Positions 22,914 through 30,732 of a DNA stretch of 35,200 nucleotides are shown here, in pieces; position 1 is the stretch's first letter; the number at the start of each line of letters is the position of its first letter. Under the pieces are notes generated by a model. That model worked only from the letters and a program-made list of their open reading frames with translations. It had not been told where the DNA came from and did no database searches. The position numbers and the translations under genes were made by a program. This DNA is from an uncultured Odoribacter sp. (GTDB lineage: Bacteria > Bacteroidota > Bacteroidia > Bacteroidales > Marinifilaceae): contig CALUKF010000032.1 of the NCBI GenBank assembly GCA_944321145.1, forward strand, positions 1 through 35,200. Reading direction: 5' to 3'.

Positions 22914-23063
22914 ATGAAATCAGAATATTTACATATTGAACCTTCAGGGCATGTTGTCACGCACAGCCGTAGACAAAACAGCTTTTCTATTGATAAAGAT
23001 TTCAACCAACATTGTCGTTTGACTTGTTGGTTTTTTTTTAATCCGAACATACTTAAAAACTGA
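22914..23063 (+). CDS. Candidate pyrBI leader peptide
   Basis: A 49-codon open frame beginning ATGAAATCAGAATAT and ending with TGA at 23061-23063, four nt before the pyrB ATG. It runs straight through the terminator hairpin at 23004-23039, whose T-run is read as Phe-Phe-Phe (CWFFFNPN). E. coli pyrBI has the same design: a 44-codon leader ORF crossing a UTP-sensitive attenuator, with its U-tracts read as Phe. The start codon lies a few nt after the expected transcription start, so the message would be nearly leaderless. No homology to the E. coli peptide is claimed; the resemblance is in layout. It might be untranslated, and ribosome profiling would decide. Confidence 0.5.
   Translation: MKSEYLHIEPSGHVVTHSRRQNSFSIDKDFNQHCRLTCWFFFNPNILKN
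23004..23039 (+). terminator. Putative pyrBI attenuator (intrinsic terminator)
   Basis: AACCAACA (23004-23011) pairs with TGTTGGTT (23025-23032), eight perfect pairs. Inside, GTC (23014-23016) pairs with GAC (23021-23023) around a GTTT loop. A run of nine T (23031-23039) follows at once. It lies 28 nt before pyrB and after the pyrBI promoter, so it must be read through for expression. A weaker upstream hairpin (TTGTC 22954-22958 with GACAA 22972-22976) followed by CTTTTCT could be a pause site. Confidence 0.75.
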
Positions 23064-23067
23064 TGAT

Positions 23068-23976
23068 ATGAACACACACAGCTTAGTATCTATTGAAGAT
23101 TACACGAAAGAAGACATTATGGAGGTGCTGAAGTCCGCCTCTGAGTTTGAAGCCAATCCCAACCAGCCCCTCCTGGAAGGGAAAGTGGTTGCCTCCCTGT
23201 TCTTTGAACCTTCCACCCGCACGCGCTTGAGTTTCGAGACTGCCATCAGCCGTTTGGGCGGGCGCATTGTCGGATTCACCGATGCTTCGTCTTCCAGCGT
23301 GACGAAAGGCGAGACGCTGAAGGATACCATTAAAATGGTAGACAACTATTGCGACCTGATTGTGATGCGCCATCCCGTGGAAGGGGCTGCCCGTTATGCC
23401 AGCGAAGTGGCTGTGCATCCCATCCTGAATGCCGGCGACGGTGCCAACCAACACCCTTCGCAGACGATGCTCGACCTCTATTCCATTTACAAGACGCAGG
23501 GCACGTTGGAGAATCTGACCATCTGCATGGTGGGCGACTTGAAATACGGACGCACCGTGCATTCCCTCTTGCAGGCAATGAGTCTTTTCCACCCGACGTT
23601 CTATTTCGTTTCGCCCGAATCTTTGAAGATGCCGGATGCTTACAAATTGCACCTCAATGAGCTGAACATTCCTTATTACGAATGCCGCGAACTCGACGAA
23701 GCCATCAACAAGGCGGATATCCTCTACATGACCCGCGTGCAGCGCGAGCGTTTTGCCGACCCGTTGGAATATGAGAAGGTGAAGAACGTTTATATCCTGC
23801 GCAATGCCATGTTGGCAAATGCCAAAGAGAACATGCGCATCCTGCACCCGCTGCCTCGCGTGAACGAGATTGACGTGGACGTGGACGAAAACCCGAAGGC
23901 ATACTACTTCGAGCAGGCACGCAATGGCGTTTTTGCCCGCCAGGCTATTATATGCAAAGCGTTGGGATTGAAATAA
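23068..23976 (+). CDS. pyrB: Aspartate carbamoyltransferase catalytic chain
   Basis: A 302-residue enzyme that condenses carbamoyl phosphate with aspartate, the committed step of pyrimidine synthesis. Visible signatures are [15 protein letters not shown] (carbamoyl phosphate site), [13 protein letters not shown] with the loop that reaches a neighbouring active site, [40 protein letters not shown], and the [10 protein letters not shown] aspartate loop. Its length is typical. It is the first gene of pyrBI, 30 nt before pyrI, behind an attenuator-like leader. Confidence 0.96.
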   Translation: MNTHSLVSIEDYTKEDIMEVLKSASEFEANPNQPLLEGKVVASLFFEPSTRTRLSFETAISRLGGRIVGFTDASSSSVTKGETLKDTIKMVDNYCDLIVMRHPVEGAARYASEVAVHPILNAGDGANQHPSQTMLDLYSIYKTQGTLENLTICMVGDLKYGRTVHSLLQAMSLFHPTFYFVSPESLKMPDAYKLHLNELNIPYYECRELDEAINKADILYMTRVQRERFADPLEYEKVKNVYILRNAMLANAKENMRILHPLPRVNEIDVDVDENPKAYYFEQARNGVFARQAIICKALGLK

Positions 23977-24006
23977 CGAGTTTATGAACTTTTTAATTGA
24001 ACGATT

Positions 24007-24462
24007 ATGTCAAAGAAAGAATTACAAGTAAGCGCAATAGAGAACGGCACTGTCATCGACCACATTCCTGCCGATAAATTGTTTTCAGTCATCAATGTTT
24101 TGGGGCTTTCCAGCTTGGACAATCCCATTACTTTCGGCACAAACCTGAAGAGCACGAAGTTGGGTAAAAAAGCCATTATCAAGATTTGGGACAAGTTCTT
24201 GGAAGACGACGAGGTGAACAAACTGGCTTTGGTTGCCCCCTCTGCCAAAATCAATATCATCCGTGATTACGAGGTGGTGGAGAAGAAAAAGGTGAACGTT
24301 CCGGAGAAGGTGGAAGGCATTGTGAAGTGCATGAATCCCAAGTGTATCACCAATTACGAGAAAGTGCGCACGAAATTCACCGTGGTGAATGACTCGCCCA
24401 TTGTCCTCCGCTGTCACTACTGCGAGAAACTGACAGACCAGGAACACATGGAGATTATTTGA
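24007..24462 (+). CDS. pyrI: Aspartate carbamoyltransferase regulatory chain
   Basis: A 151-residue allosteric subunit. The N-terminal nucleotide-binding domain has SAIENGTVIDHIPADKLF and the C-terminal zinc domain has Cys108 and Cys113 (CMNPKC), then Cys136 and Cys139 (CHYC). ATP activates and CTP inhibits through this chain in the class B enzyme, which forms a dodecamer with PyrB. It is directly downstream of pyrB and followed by a strong terminator. Confidence 0.96.
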   Translation: MSKKELQVSAIENGTVIDHIPADKLFSVINVLGLSSLDNPITFGTNLKSTKLGKKAIIKIWDKFLEDDEVNKLALVAPSAKINIIRDYEVVEKKKVNVPEKVEGIVKCMNPKCITNYEKVRTKFTVVNDSPIVLRCHYCEKLTDQEHMEII

Positions 24463-24484
24463 TTGACAATTCATGATAAAGGCT

Positions 24485-24519
24485 GTTCCGGCGGATGCGA
24501 ATCTGCCGGAACTTCTTTT
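24485..24519 (+). terminator. Rho-independent terminator of pyrBI
   Basis: GTTCCGGC (24485-24492) pairs with GCCGGAAC (24505-24512). The stem continues through a G-T pair and GAT/ATC to a GCGA tetraloop, twelve pairs in all. TTCTTTT follows. The remaining 24520-24633 holds a small CCTCTG-TTG-CAGAGG hairpin (24583-24597) and no clear promoter box. Confidence 0.85.
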
Positions 24520-24633
24520 CGTGTGTTAAAATCCGCCGCTTAGGCGACTTCGGTACGGAAATTGCAGCCCCTAAAAGGTGTGCCTCTGTTGCAGAGGTGG
24601 CAAAGTGAGTAAAATGTATGTAAGAATAAGACT

Positions 24634-25683
24634 ATGAATCTGAGGAAAACTTTGATAGCAGCTTGTTTGTTAGCCCTTGCGATGGGATGCAAGGACGACG
24701 ACGGGCGTGACGATACGATATTGGAAATGGACTATATCGTCGGTAAAGATTGGTATTACAATGCTTGGATGGGCAACAAGGAAGGCATGCGCACCGAGGA
24801 CTTGCTGGAGGTAGTCCGCTTTGAGAAAGGCGGGGTGCTGAAGACAATGGAATTTGGCGGCAGGCAGGAAAAGGAAGCCGGTACGTGGGAAAAGGACGGC
24901 AACCGCCTCATGTTGCATTACACGGACGGGAAAGACTCCCGGTGGGACATACTCCGCAGCGGCGAGGATTACATCCGTGCGCTTGTCGATGACAATGTGC
25001 GCGATTATGCTTCTTCGTTGAATTATTTGAGGGAATTGACTGCCGACGCTTTCTTGGTCAACGAATACGATGAATACGACAACCAATATGCCACTTACAT
25101 CGGTGCCGATGTGCGGGGCAATATTGACTTGCGCGAAGGCATGCTCCTCCTCGGCGACGGAGACAATACGGCTCTTACGCAGTATGATTATTATTGGACG
25201 GGGCACAGCCAATACGAGTTACGTGATTGGGACGAGGAATGCGAGGCACGCATCTACGTCCGTCTGGGTGAAGACCATCACGTGAAACTGAGTGACGTGG
25301 TTTATTCAGAAAACCTGACCCCCAAGTCGCCTGCCGAAGTGGCATTGGAGGCTCGTTGCAGCGGGGGAAAGTTAAATGTTTCCTGGAATCCATATACCGG
25401 GCAACAGGTTTACTACCGGGTAGAAATCCTTTCCCTGGAAGATGACAAGCCCCGTACCTATTTCGTCAGCCGTGTGCAGCCCGTTGGTGCCGATCACTTG
25501 GTCATTTCATCGAATACGGCAAGCGAAGTGGACAGGCTCAGCGAACTGAAATCCAACCAAGGTTACCGCCTGCGCCTGACAGCCTTGCTTTATGAACCGG
25601 ATGTCGACCCCCTGAACGACCTCTACGCCTATGCGAACCTTCAGGCGGTCGCTTATTTCGAGACGCATTTCATTTGGGAATAA
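24634..25683 (+). CDS. Surface-type lipoprotein, lipocalin-like plus Fn3-like domains
   Basis: A 349-residue lipoprotein: the lipobox LAMGC (Cys19) is followed by KDDDGRDD, an acidic motif like the Bacteroidota lipoprotein surface-export signal. Residues about 35-120 resemble the small lipocalin-like domains of this phylum (a Trp-containing start, VVRFEKGGVLKTMEF, AGTWEKDGNRLMLHY). Residues about 230-345 read like a fibronectin type III sandwich (SPAEVALEARCSGGKLNVSWNP, GYRLRLTALLY). The function is unknown. It stands alone after the pyrBI terminator, and its 3' end overlaps the convergent hydrolase gene by 14 nt. Confidence 0.72.
   Translation: MNLRKTLIAACLLALAMGCKDDDGRDDTILEMDYIVGKDWYYNAWMGNKEGMRTEDLLEVVRFEKGGVLKTMEFGGRQEKEAGTWEKDGNRLMLHYTDGKDSRWDILRSGEDYIRALVDDNVRDYASSLNYLRELTADAFLVNEYDEYDNQYATYIGADVRGNIDLREGMLLLGDGDNTALTQYDYYWTGHSQYELRDWDEECEARIYVRLGEDHHVKLSDVVYSENLTPKSPAEVALEARCSGGKLNVSWNPYTGQQVYYRVEILSLEDDKPRTYFVSRVQPVGADHLVISSNTASEVDRLSELKSNQGYRLRLTALLYEPDVDPLNDLYAYANLQAVAYFETHFIWE
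25278..25288. promoter_or_regulatory. Possible half-conserved parS-like site
   Basis: TCACGTGAAAC matches 11 central-to-right bases of the common bacterial parS TGTTTCACGTGAAACA. The left outer bases do not match. It lies inside the lipoprotein gene, 1.4 kb before parA. It may be chance. Confidence 0.2.
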
Positions 25684-26473
25684 CCTCCTCCGCATCTGCA
25701 AAGAAGCCCTCCAAGACACGGGCAAGCGCTTCCGGCTGGTCGGCATGGATGCTGTGGCGGGCATGAGGAATGGAGACGAACGCAGCGCAGGGAAAATACT
25801 TCTCTTGGGCGAGGCGGGCGTCTTCTTCTTTCAAATAGCCCGATTCTTCTCCTTTGACAAAGAGCACCGGGGTACGCACGGGGAGGGCTGGCGTCTCTTC
25901 CTCCCATCCCATGACGGCGTGCATGTTGTGGCGTAGGGCATCGAGGTTTACCTTCCAGGCAAAGCCTTGCCCTTCCCGTCGGATGTTCTTTAAATAGAAT
26001 TGCCTCATCTCCTTCTGCGCAAAACGCTCCTCTAAACATTGCCGCAGCTCTTCGCGTGTCCTCAGTGTGTCCAGAGGGATGCCTTCCGCCTGTTTGAGCA
26101 ATTCCCGGTGGATTCGGGCATGCCCTTCATAGCGTTTGGGGGCAATGTCGATGACAGCTGCCCGGGCGGCAAGTCCGCTTTCGTGGAGCAGGAGCCGCAT
26201 GACTGTTTTCCCTCCCATCGAGTGCCCGGCGAGGCAGAGCGGGCGGGGCAGTTGCAGGCTTTCAATCAACTGCAGCACGTCCTCGCCCAAAGCAGCGTAA
26301 TCCATGAGCGGGTCATGCGGCGACTGCCCGTGGTTGCGCAGGTCGGGCAGAATGACTTGGAAGCGTCCCTCCAAGAGGCGGGCGACAGGCAGCCAGTTGT
26401 CCGATGCGCCCCATAGCCCGTGCAATATCAATAAAGGTTGCCCCTTGCCGAGGCTGCGGTAAAAGAGTTTCAT
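25670..26473 (-). CDS. Alpha/beta hydrolase (YbfF-like esterase)
   Basis: A 267-residue hydrolase. It has LLILHGLWGASDNW with the oxyanion-hole HG, DLRNHGQSPH, the nucleophile elbow GHSMGG (Ser85), PVLFVKGEESGYL near the acid residue, and HARHSIHADQP with the catalytic His. The nearest well-known relative is the YbfF esterase group, which acts on acyl esters; the true substrate is unknown. ATG 26473 was preferred over an upstream in-frame ATG because a -7 box lies between them. The gene is divergent from parA and convergent with the lipoprotein gene (14-nt overlap). Confidence 0.85.
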   Translation of the reverse strand: MKLFYRSLGKGQPLLILHGLWGASDNWLPVARLLEGRFQVILPDLRNHGQSPHDPLMDYAALGEDVLQLIESLQLPRPLCLAGHSMGGKTVMRLLLHESGLAARAAVIDIAPKRYEGHARIHRELLKQAEGIPLDTLRTREELRQCLEERFAQKEMRQFYLKNIRREGQGFAWKVNLDALRHNMHAVMGWEEETPALPVRTPVLFVKGEESGYLKEEDARLAQEKYFPCAAFVSIPHARHSIHADQPEALARVLEGFFADAEEVIPK

Positions 26474-26498
26474 GTCGTAACGGATGTTTTTCGTGCCG

Positions 26499-26506
26499 CA
26501 AAAATA
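26499..26506 (-). promoter_or_regulatory. -7 promoter box of the hydrolase gene
   Basis: The plus strand reads CAAAAATA, which is TATTTTTG on the minus strand and fits TAnnTTTG. It lies 26 nt from the ATG at 26473. No -33 TTTG was seen. Confidence 0.45.
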
Positions 26507-26587
26507 GGCTTTTTCCGGAAAAACCATGCACGCTTCCTGCTTTTCTGTCCTTGCTTGGCGCCCTAATCCATTAAAAATGACGTGTTG

Positions 26588-26616
26588 TTAATAAAAAAAG
26601 GGGCTTTTGTTATTAA
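26588..26616. repeat. AT-rich inverted repeat upstream of parA
   Basis: TTAATAAAAAAAG (26588-26600) and CTTTTGTTATTAA (26604-26616) pair with one mismatch around GGG. It lies between the divergent hydrolase and parA genes, 74 nt before the parA ATG. It could be an operator for these two promoters; a terminator role makes little sense here. Confidence 0.45.
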
Positions 26617-26689
26617 AAAGAAGAAGAAAATCGGGGGATATACGCTTTTTAATTGTACTTTTACGTCCAGTATTACAAATTGGAAATTT

Positions 26690-27460
26690 ATGTCTAAGGT
26701 AATTGCAATTGCGAATCAGAAAGGGGGCGTAGGGAAGACGACGACTTCGGTGAATCTGGCGGCGAGCCTGGCTGTATTAGAACAAAAAGTATTGTTGATA
26801 GACGCTGACCCTCAAGGGAATGCTTCTTCAGGCTTCGGCGTGGACGTCGAGCATTTGGGCAACAAGACCATCTACGAATGCCTCGTGGACGGCTTGAAAG
26901 CGCGCGATGCCATGCTCCCGACCGAAATCGACAACTTGTCCTTGCTGCCTTCGAATATCGACTTGGTGGGGGCGGAAGTGGAGCTGATTGACATGCCGGA
27001 GCGCGAGACCATCATGCGGCGCATGCTGGATGAGGTGAAAGACGACTACGACTACGTGCTGATTGACTGTTCCCCTTCCTTGGGATTGATTACCGTCAAC
27101 TCCCTGACGGCGGCAGATGCGGTGATTATTCCCGTGCAGTGCGAATATTTTGCCTTGGAAGGATTGGGCAAATTGTTGAGCACGATAAAGTTGATTCAGA
27201 AACGCTTGAACACATCCTTAGAGATTGAGGGCTTTGTCCTGACGATGTACGACTCGCGTCTGCGCCTCTCGAACCAAGTGGTGGAGGAAGTGCGCAAAAA
27301 CTTTCAGGACATGGTGTTCAGGACTCTCATCAACCGCAACACGCGCTTGGCGGAGGCTCCGAGCTACGGGCAGCCTGCCATCCTCTACGATGCGGCGAGC
27401 CGTGGGGCGGAGGACTACATGTCATTGGCACAAGAATTGTTGAAGAGGAATGGAAAATAA
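26690..27460 (+). CDS. parA: Chromosome partitioning ATPase ParA/Soj
   Basis: A 256-residue ATPase. It has the deviant Walker A KGGVGKTT (residues 11-18, signature Lys11), [14 protein letters not shown] (Walker A'), [11 protein letters not shown] (Walker B), and the C-terminal [22 protein letters not shown] typical of chromosomal Soj/ParA. It forms ATP-dependent dimers on DNA and works with ParB-parS to place newly copied origins. There is no N-terminal DNA-binding domain, as expected for chromosomal type Ib. Start 26690 matches the family; the upstream in-frame extension contains the inverted repeat. Confidence 0.95.
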   Translation: MSKVIAIANQKGGVGKTTTSVNLAASLAVLEQKVLLIDADPQGNASSGFGVDVEHLGNKTIYECLVDGLKARDAMLPTEIDNLSLLPSNIDLVGAEVELIDMPERETIMRRMLDEVKDDYDYVLIDCSPSLGLITVNSLTAADAVIIPVQCEYFALEGLGKLLSTIKLIQKRLNTSLEIEGFVLTMYDSRLRLSNQVVEEVRKNFQDMVFRTLINRNTRLAEAPSYGQPAILYDAASRGAEDYMSLAQELLKRNGK

Positions 27461-27470
27461 ACGAGTGATT

Positions 27471-28355
27471 ATGGAAAAAAAGAAAGGTCCTTTAGGAAAA
27501 GGCTTGGGTTCCCTGCTGCGTGATGCGGTTGAGGAACAGAAAGTCGTGGTCTCTGCCATCGAGGAACTTCCGTTGGAAAACATCCGTCGGAACCCTTTCC
27601 AGCCGAGGGAGGAGTTTGACCCGGAAGCCTTGGGCGAGTTGGCTGCCTCCATCAAAGCGGTGGGCATCGTGCAGCCCATTACCGTGCGTCCGGTGGAGGA
27701 CGGCAAATACGAGATTATTGCAGGCGAGCGCCGTTACCGTGCCTCGCAGATGGCAGGATTGAAAACCATCCCCGCCTACATCCGCAACACAGAGGACGAC
27801 CGCCTCCTGGCTTTGGCTTTGATAGAAAACATACAGCGCGAGAACCTGAACGCCATCGAGGTGGCAATCAGCTACCAGCGCCTCTTGGACGAATGCAAGC
27901 TCACCCAGGAAGAGTTGAGCGAGCAGGTTGGCAAGAACCGTGCGACCGTGGCGAACTACCTGCGCCTCCTGAAACTGCCTGCGCCCATACAGATGGCGCT
28001 CCGCAAAAAGGAAATTTCCATGGGGCACGCCCGTGCCCTCTTGGGCGTCGACGACCCGGAAACCCAGCTTATGCTCTTCGAGCAGATATTGAAATACGAC
28101 TTCTCCGTGCGCAAAGTCGAGGAAGTCGTGCGTGAAATGGCGAACCCCCAGGTGCCTGAGCCATCCGATAAAACAAAGCGGGAGAAAAAGGACGGGATAG
28201 GCGATTACATCGAATTGCAGAAACACCTCTCTGCCCGTTTCGACACCAAAGTGGAGCTTCGCCGCAACGAAAAAGGGCGGGGCAAAATAGTGATAGCCTT
28301 TCGCTCCGACAGTGAATTGGAACGCATTGTGGAATTGCTCGACAAAATAGAATGA
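27471..28355 (+). CDS. parB: Chromosome partitioning protein ParB
   Basis: A 294-residue protein. The N-terminus GPLGKGLGSLLRD is the ParA-contacting motif, followed by ENIRRNPFQPREEFD, the CTP-binding ParB motif GERRYRAS, IENIQRENLNAIEVA, and the helix-turn-helix LTQEELSEQVGKNRATVANYLRLL. The C-terminal dimer domain is short. It loads on parS and spreads as a CTP switch clamp. ATG 27450, overlapping parA, is an alternative start. Its stop codon overlaps the next start as ATGA. Confidence 0.95.
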   Translation: MEKKKGPLGKGLGSLLRDAVEEQKVVVSAIEELPLENIRRNPFQPREEFDPEALGELAASIKAVGIVQPITVRPVEDGKYEIIAGERRYRASQMAGLKTIPAYIRNTEDDRLLALALIENIQRENLNAIEVAISYQRLLDECKLTQEELSEQVGKNRATVANYLRLLKLPAPIQMALRKKEISMGHARALLGVDDPETQLMLFEQILKYDFSVRKVEEVVREMANPQVPEPSDKTKREKKDGIGDYIELQKHLSARFDTKVELRRNEKGRGKIVIAFRSDSELERIVELLDKIE

Positions 28356-29023
28356 AAAAGATAGCCGTCCTATTGCTCTTAGTCCTCATGGGGATATCCG
28401 AGGGAATGGCTTCCCTCCGGCAGCCGGACTCCTTGGACGTGCGCTTGGTTGCCGATACCCTCCTGCCTTTGGTGCAGGACGGCAAAAAGCCCCATTCCCC
28501 CCACAAGGCGACCATCATGGCAATGATTCTTCCCGGTTCGGGGCAGATTTACAACGGGCAGTGGTGGAAAGTGCCCATCCTCTACGGAGGCATTGCGGCG
28601 GACATTTACGGCATCTCGTGGAACCAACAGCGCTTCAAGGAATACCGTGACGCCTACGTCGAGTGGGTAAACTACTTGGACGCCTTGGCTGCCAACCCCG
28701 ACACCCCCTATCCCGAAAATCCGGCTTGGGACAAGATTCCGAAAAACTTTGACCTGCGTGACGAGCGCTTCCAGACCTCCAACATGCGCGAATGGTTCAA
28801 AACCACCTTGGAAAACCGCATGAACAGCTTCAAGCGCAACCGCGACTTGTGCTACATCGTGATGGCGGCAATTTACGCCATCAACATCATCGACGCGACC
28901 GTCTACGCCCATTTCTACGATTTTGAAATCGACGAGAACCTCAGCCTCCATTGGCAGCCGACAGGCTCCTACAGCCCCTTGAACGGGGGCATGCTGGGAC
29001 TCTCGCTGACATTGAATTTTTAA
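28352..29023 (+). CDS. DUF5683 domain membrane protein
   Basis: A 223-residue protein with a signal-type N-terminus (MKKIAVLLLLVLMGISEGMAS), then HKATIMAMILPGSGQIYNGQWWKVPILYGGI, the DUF5683 signature, and a second hydrophobic segment near 170-190 (LCYIVMAAIYAINIIDATV), ending GLSLTLNF. Its function is unknown, but the gene follows parB in most Bacteroidota and the pair overlaps here by 4 nt. Its place between parB and a cell-wall hydrolase suggests a link between chromosome segregation and the envelope, which is inference. Confidence 0.85.
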   Translation: MKKIAVLLLLVLMGISEGMASLRQPDSLDVRLVADTLLPLVQDGKKPHSPHKATIMAMILPGSGQIYNGQWWKVPILYGGIAADIYGISWNQQRFKEYRDAYVEWVNYLDALAANPDTPYPENPAWDKIPKNFDLRDERFQTSNMREWFKTTLENRMNSFKRNRDLCYIVMAAIYAINIIDATVYAHFYDFEIDENLSLHWQPTGSYSPLNGGMLGLSLTLNF

Positions 29024-29043
29024 ACCACATAAAACAGACCGAT

Positions 29044-30621
29044 ATGACGACATTTTTCGGGGCATTGCTGCTTGGCGGGTTATTGGGGGGCATGGCTCCT
29101 GCGCCTTCCGTGCAGGACTCCCTCTCCAAGGCAGACACCCTCTCCCTCGTGCAAGGACAGCCCCTCGTGCTGGACGACTCCATCCCGCAGTCCTACATCG
29201 ACCGCATTGACGAAAACTACAAGGCATGGTTTGCCGCACGGCGCGACACCGTTGCCTATGCCGACTCTGCCGCCCTCGCTGCGGCGGCTGCCCGCGTGGC
29301 GCCCTGTCCCGACTCCCTCTACCTGGCACGCATGGACTCCATCCGTTCCGGAGTGCCCCTTTCCTTCAACGGCATAGTGAAAAACTACATCGAGCTTTAC
29401 ACCCGGAAACGCCCCCTGCAAGTGGCATCCATGCTCGGCTTGGCGGAATACTACTTCCCCATCTTCGAACAGGCGCTCGACGCTGCAGGCATGCCCCTCG
29501 AACTGAAATACCTCCCCGTCATCGAGAGCGCCCTGAACCCGCGCGCCCTCTCCCGTGCAGGCGCCTGCGGGCTATGGCAATTCATGTACTCCACCGGCAG
29601 AATGTACAAGCTGGAAATCAACTCCTTCGTGGACGAACGCCGCGACCCTGTCCGTTCCACCCAGGCAGCCGTCCAATACCTCAATGACCTGTACGGCATC
29701 TACGGCGACTGGATACTCGTCATTGCCGCCTACAACTGCGGTCCCGGCAACGTCAACAAGGCAATACGCCGCTCCGGCGGAAAGCGCAACTACTGGGACA
29801 TCTACTACTACCTCCCACGCGAGACGCGGGGCTACGTGCCCGCCTTCATCGCCGTGAACTACGCCTTCCGCTACCACAAAGAGCACGGGATTGCCCCCAT
29901 GCCCTCCACCTTCCCGCCCCTCTGCGACACCCTTGTCATTGCCGACGGGCTCCACTTTGAGCAAATAGCCTCCCAAGTAGACCTTTCCGTCGAAGAATTG
30001 CGCGACCTCAACCCGCAATACCGTGCCGACGTCATCCCTGCAGGCTACGGCAAAACCTACACCCTGCAACTTCCCTACGACTACGTCGGCGCCTTCATCG
30101 ACCGCCAGGACACCATCTTCGCCCACAACCGCTCCCGCTACTTCGACGACAGCCACCGCACCGCCGACCCCCGTTCGCGCATCAAAGTGCATGCCCCCGA
30201 CATGGGCGCCGAGGGCAAAGCCCGCCTCCTCTACACCGTCAGGGAAGGCGACGTGCCCGGTGCCATCGCCTTGAAATTCGGCGTCCGCCTCGCAGACCTG
30301 CGCTATTGGAACAACCTCAACAAGCGCATGACCATCCGCGTGGGGCAACGCCTCGTCGTCTACGTGCCCGAGGAAAAACTCGCCCAATACAAGAGCAAGG
30401 CAGCCTATGCCGGCAAAGTCGACAACACGGCGCCCGTCCCCCGCGAGGAACTGGCAGAAGGCGAATACACCCTCTACACCATCAAGAGCGGCGACAACCT
30501 TTGGGACATTGCCAAGAAATACCCCGGCATCACCAACCGCGACATCATGCGCTGGAACGGCCTCTCCGACGCCGACGTCAAGCGCCTCAAGCCCGGTCAG
30601 CAACTGAAAATCAAAATCTGA
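29044..30621 (+). CDS. LysM-containing lytic transglycosylase (MltD-like)
   Basis: A 525-residue envelope enzyme. A signal-like N-terminus leads to a GH23 transglycosylase domain (about 110-280) with catalytic Glu161 in LPVIESALNP, then GACGLWQFM, IAAYNCGPGNVNKAIRR and GYVPAFIAVNYAF. Two LysM repeats follow, at about 395-443 (YTVREGDVPGAIALKFGV) and 474-523 (YTIKSGDNLWDIAKKYPGI), which bind peptidoglycan. The enzyme cuts glycan strands leaving 1,6-anhydro ends. ATG 29044 was chosen over one inside the previous gene. It ends the parAB operon and is followed by a strong terminator. Confidence 0.92.
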   Translation: MTTFFGALLLGGLLGGMAPAPSVQDSLSKADTLSLVQGQPLVLDDSIPQSYIDRIDENYKAWFAARRDTVAYADSAALAAAAARVAPCPDSLYLARMDSIRSGVPLSFNGIVKNYIELYTRKRPLQVASMLGLAEYYFPIFEQALDAAGMPLELKYLPVIESALNPRALSRAGACGLWQFMYSTGRMYKLEINSFVDERRDPVRSTQAAVQYLNDLYGIYGDWILVIAAYNCGPGNVNKAIRRSGGKRNYWDIYYYLPRETRGYVPAFIAVNYAFRYHKEHGIAPMPSTFPPLCDTLVIADGLHFEQIASQVDLSVEELRDLNPQYRADVIPAGYGKTYTLQLPYDYVGAFIDRQDTIFAHNRSRYFDDSHRTADPRSRIKVHAPDMGAEGKARLLYTVREGDVPGAIALKFGVRLADLRYWNNLNKRMTIRVGQRLVVYVPEEKLAQYKSKAAYAGKVDNTAPVPREELAEGEYTLYTIKSGDNLWDIAKKYPGITNRDIMRWNGLSDADVKRLKPGQQLKIKI

Positions 30622-30663
30622 CATCCCCGCACCGCCCTTGCGCATCGGCTTAGGGAAAGTGCT

Positions 30664-30703
30664 CCCGTTCCGCCGGATTTGCAGTCCGGTGGAACGGGAT
30701 TCT
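30664..30703 (+). terminator. Rho-independent terminator of the parAB operon
   Basis: CCCGTTCCGCCGGA (30664-30677) pairs with TCCGGTGGAACGGG (30685-30698), 14 pairs with one wobble around a 7-nt loop. ATTCTCATT follows, a weak T-tract. The stem core GTTCCG-CGGA resembles that of the pyrBI terminator at 24485. Confidence 0.75.
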
Positions 30704-30704
30704 C

Positions 30705-30732
30705 ATTAATCGTTAATCATTAATCGTTAATC
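30705..30732. repeat. ATTAATCGTTAATC repeat, left flank of DUF6266 copy C
   Basis: Two copies of ATTAATCGTTAATC in tandem (30705-30718, 30719-30732), 14-nt period. The reverse complement GATTAACGATTAAT is close to the GATGAAGGATTAAC units at 31706. It covers the stop-codon end of the DUF6266-like gene, which therefore ends in this repeat. Confidence 0.7.
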
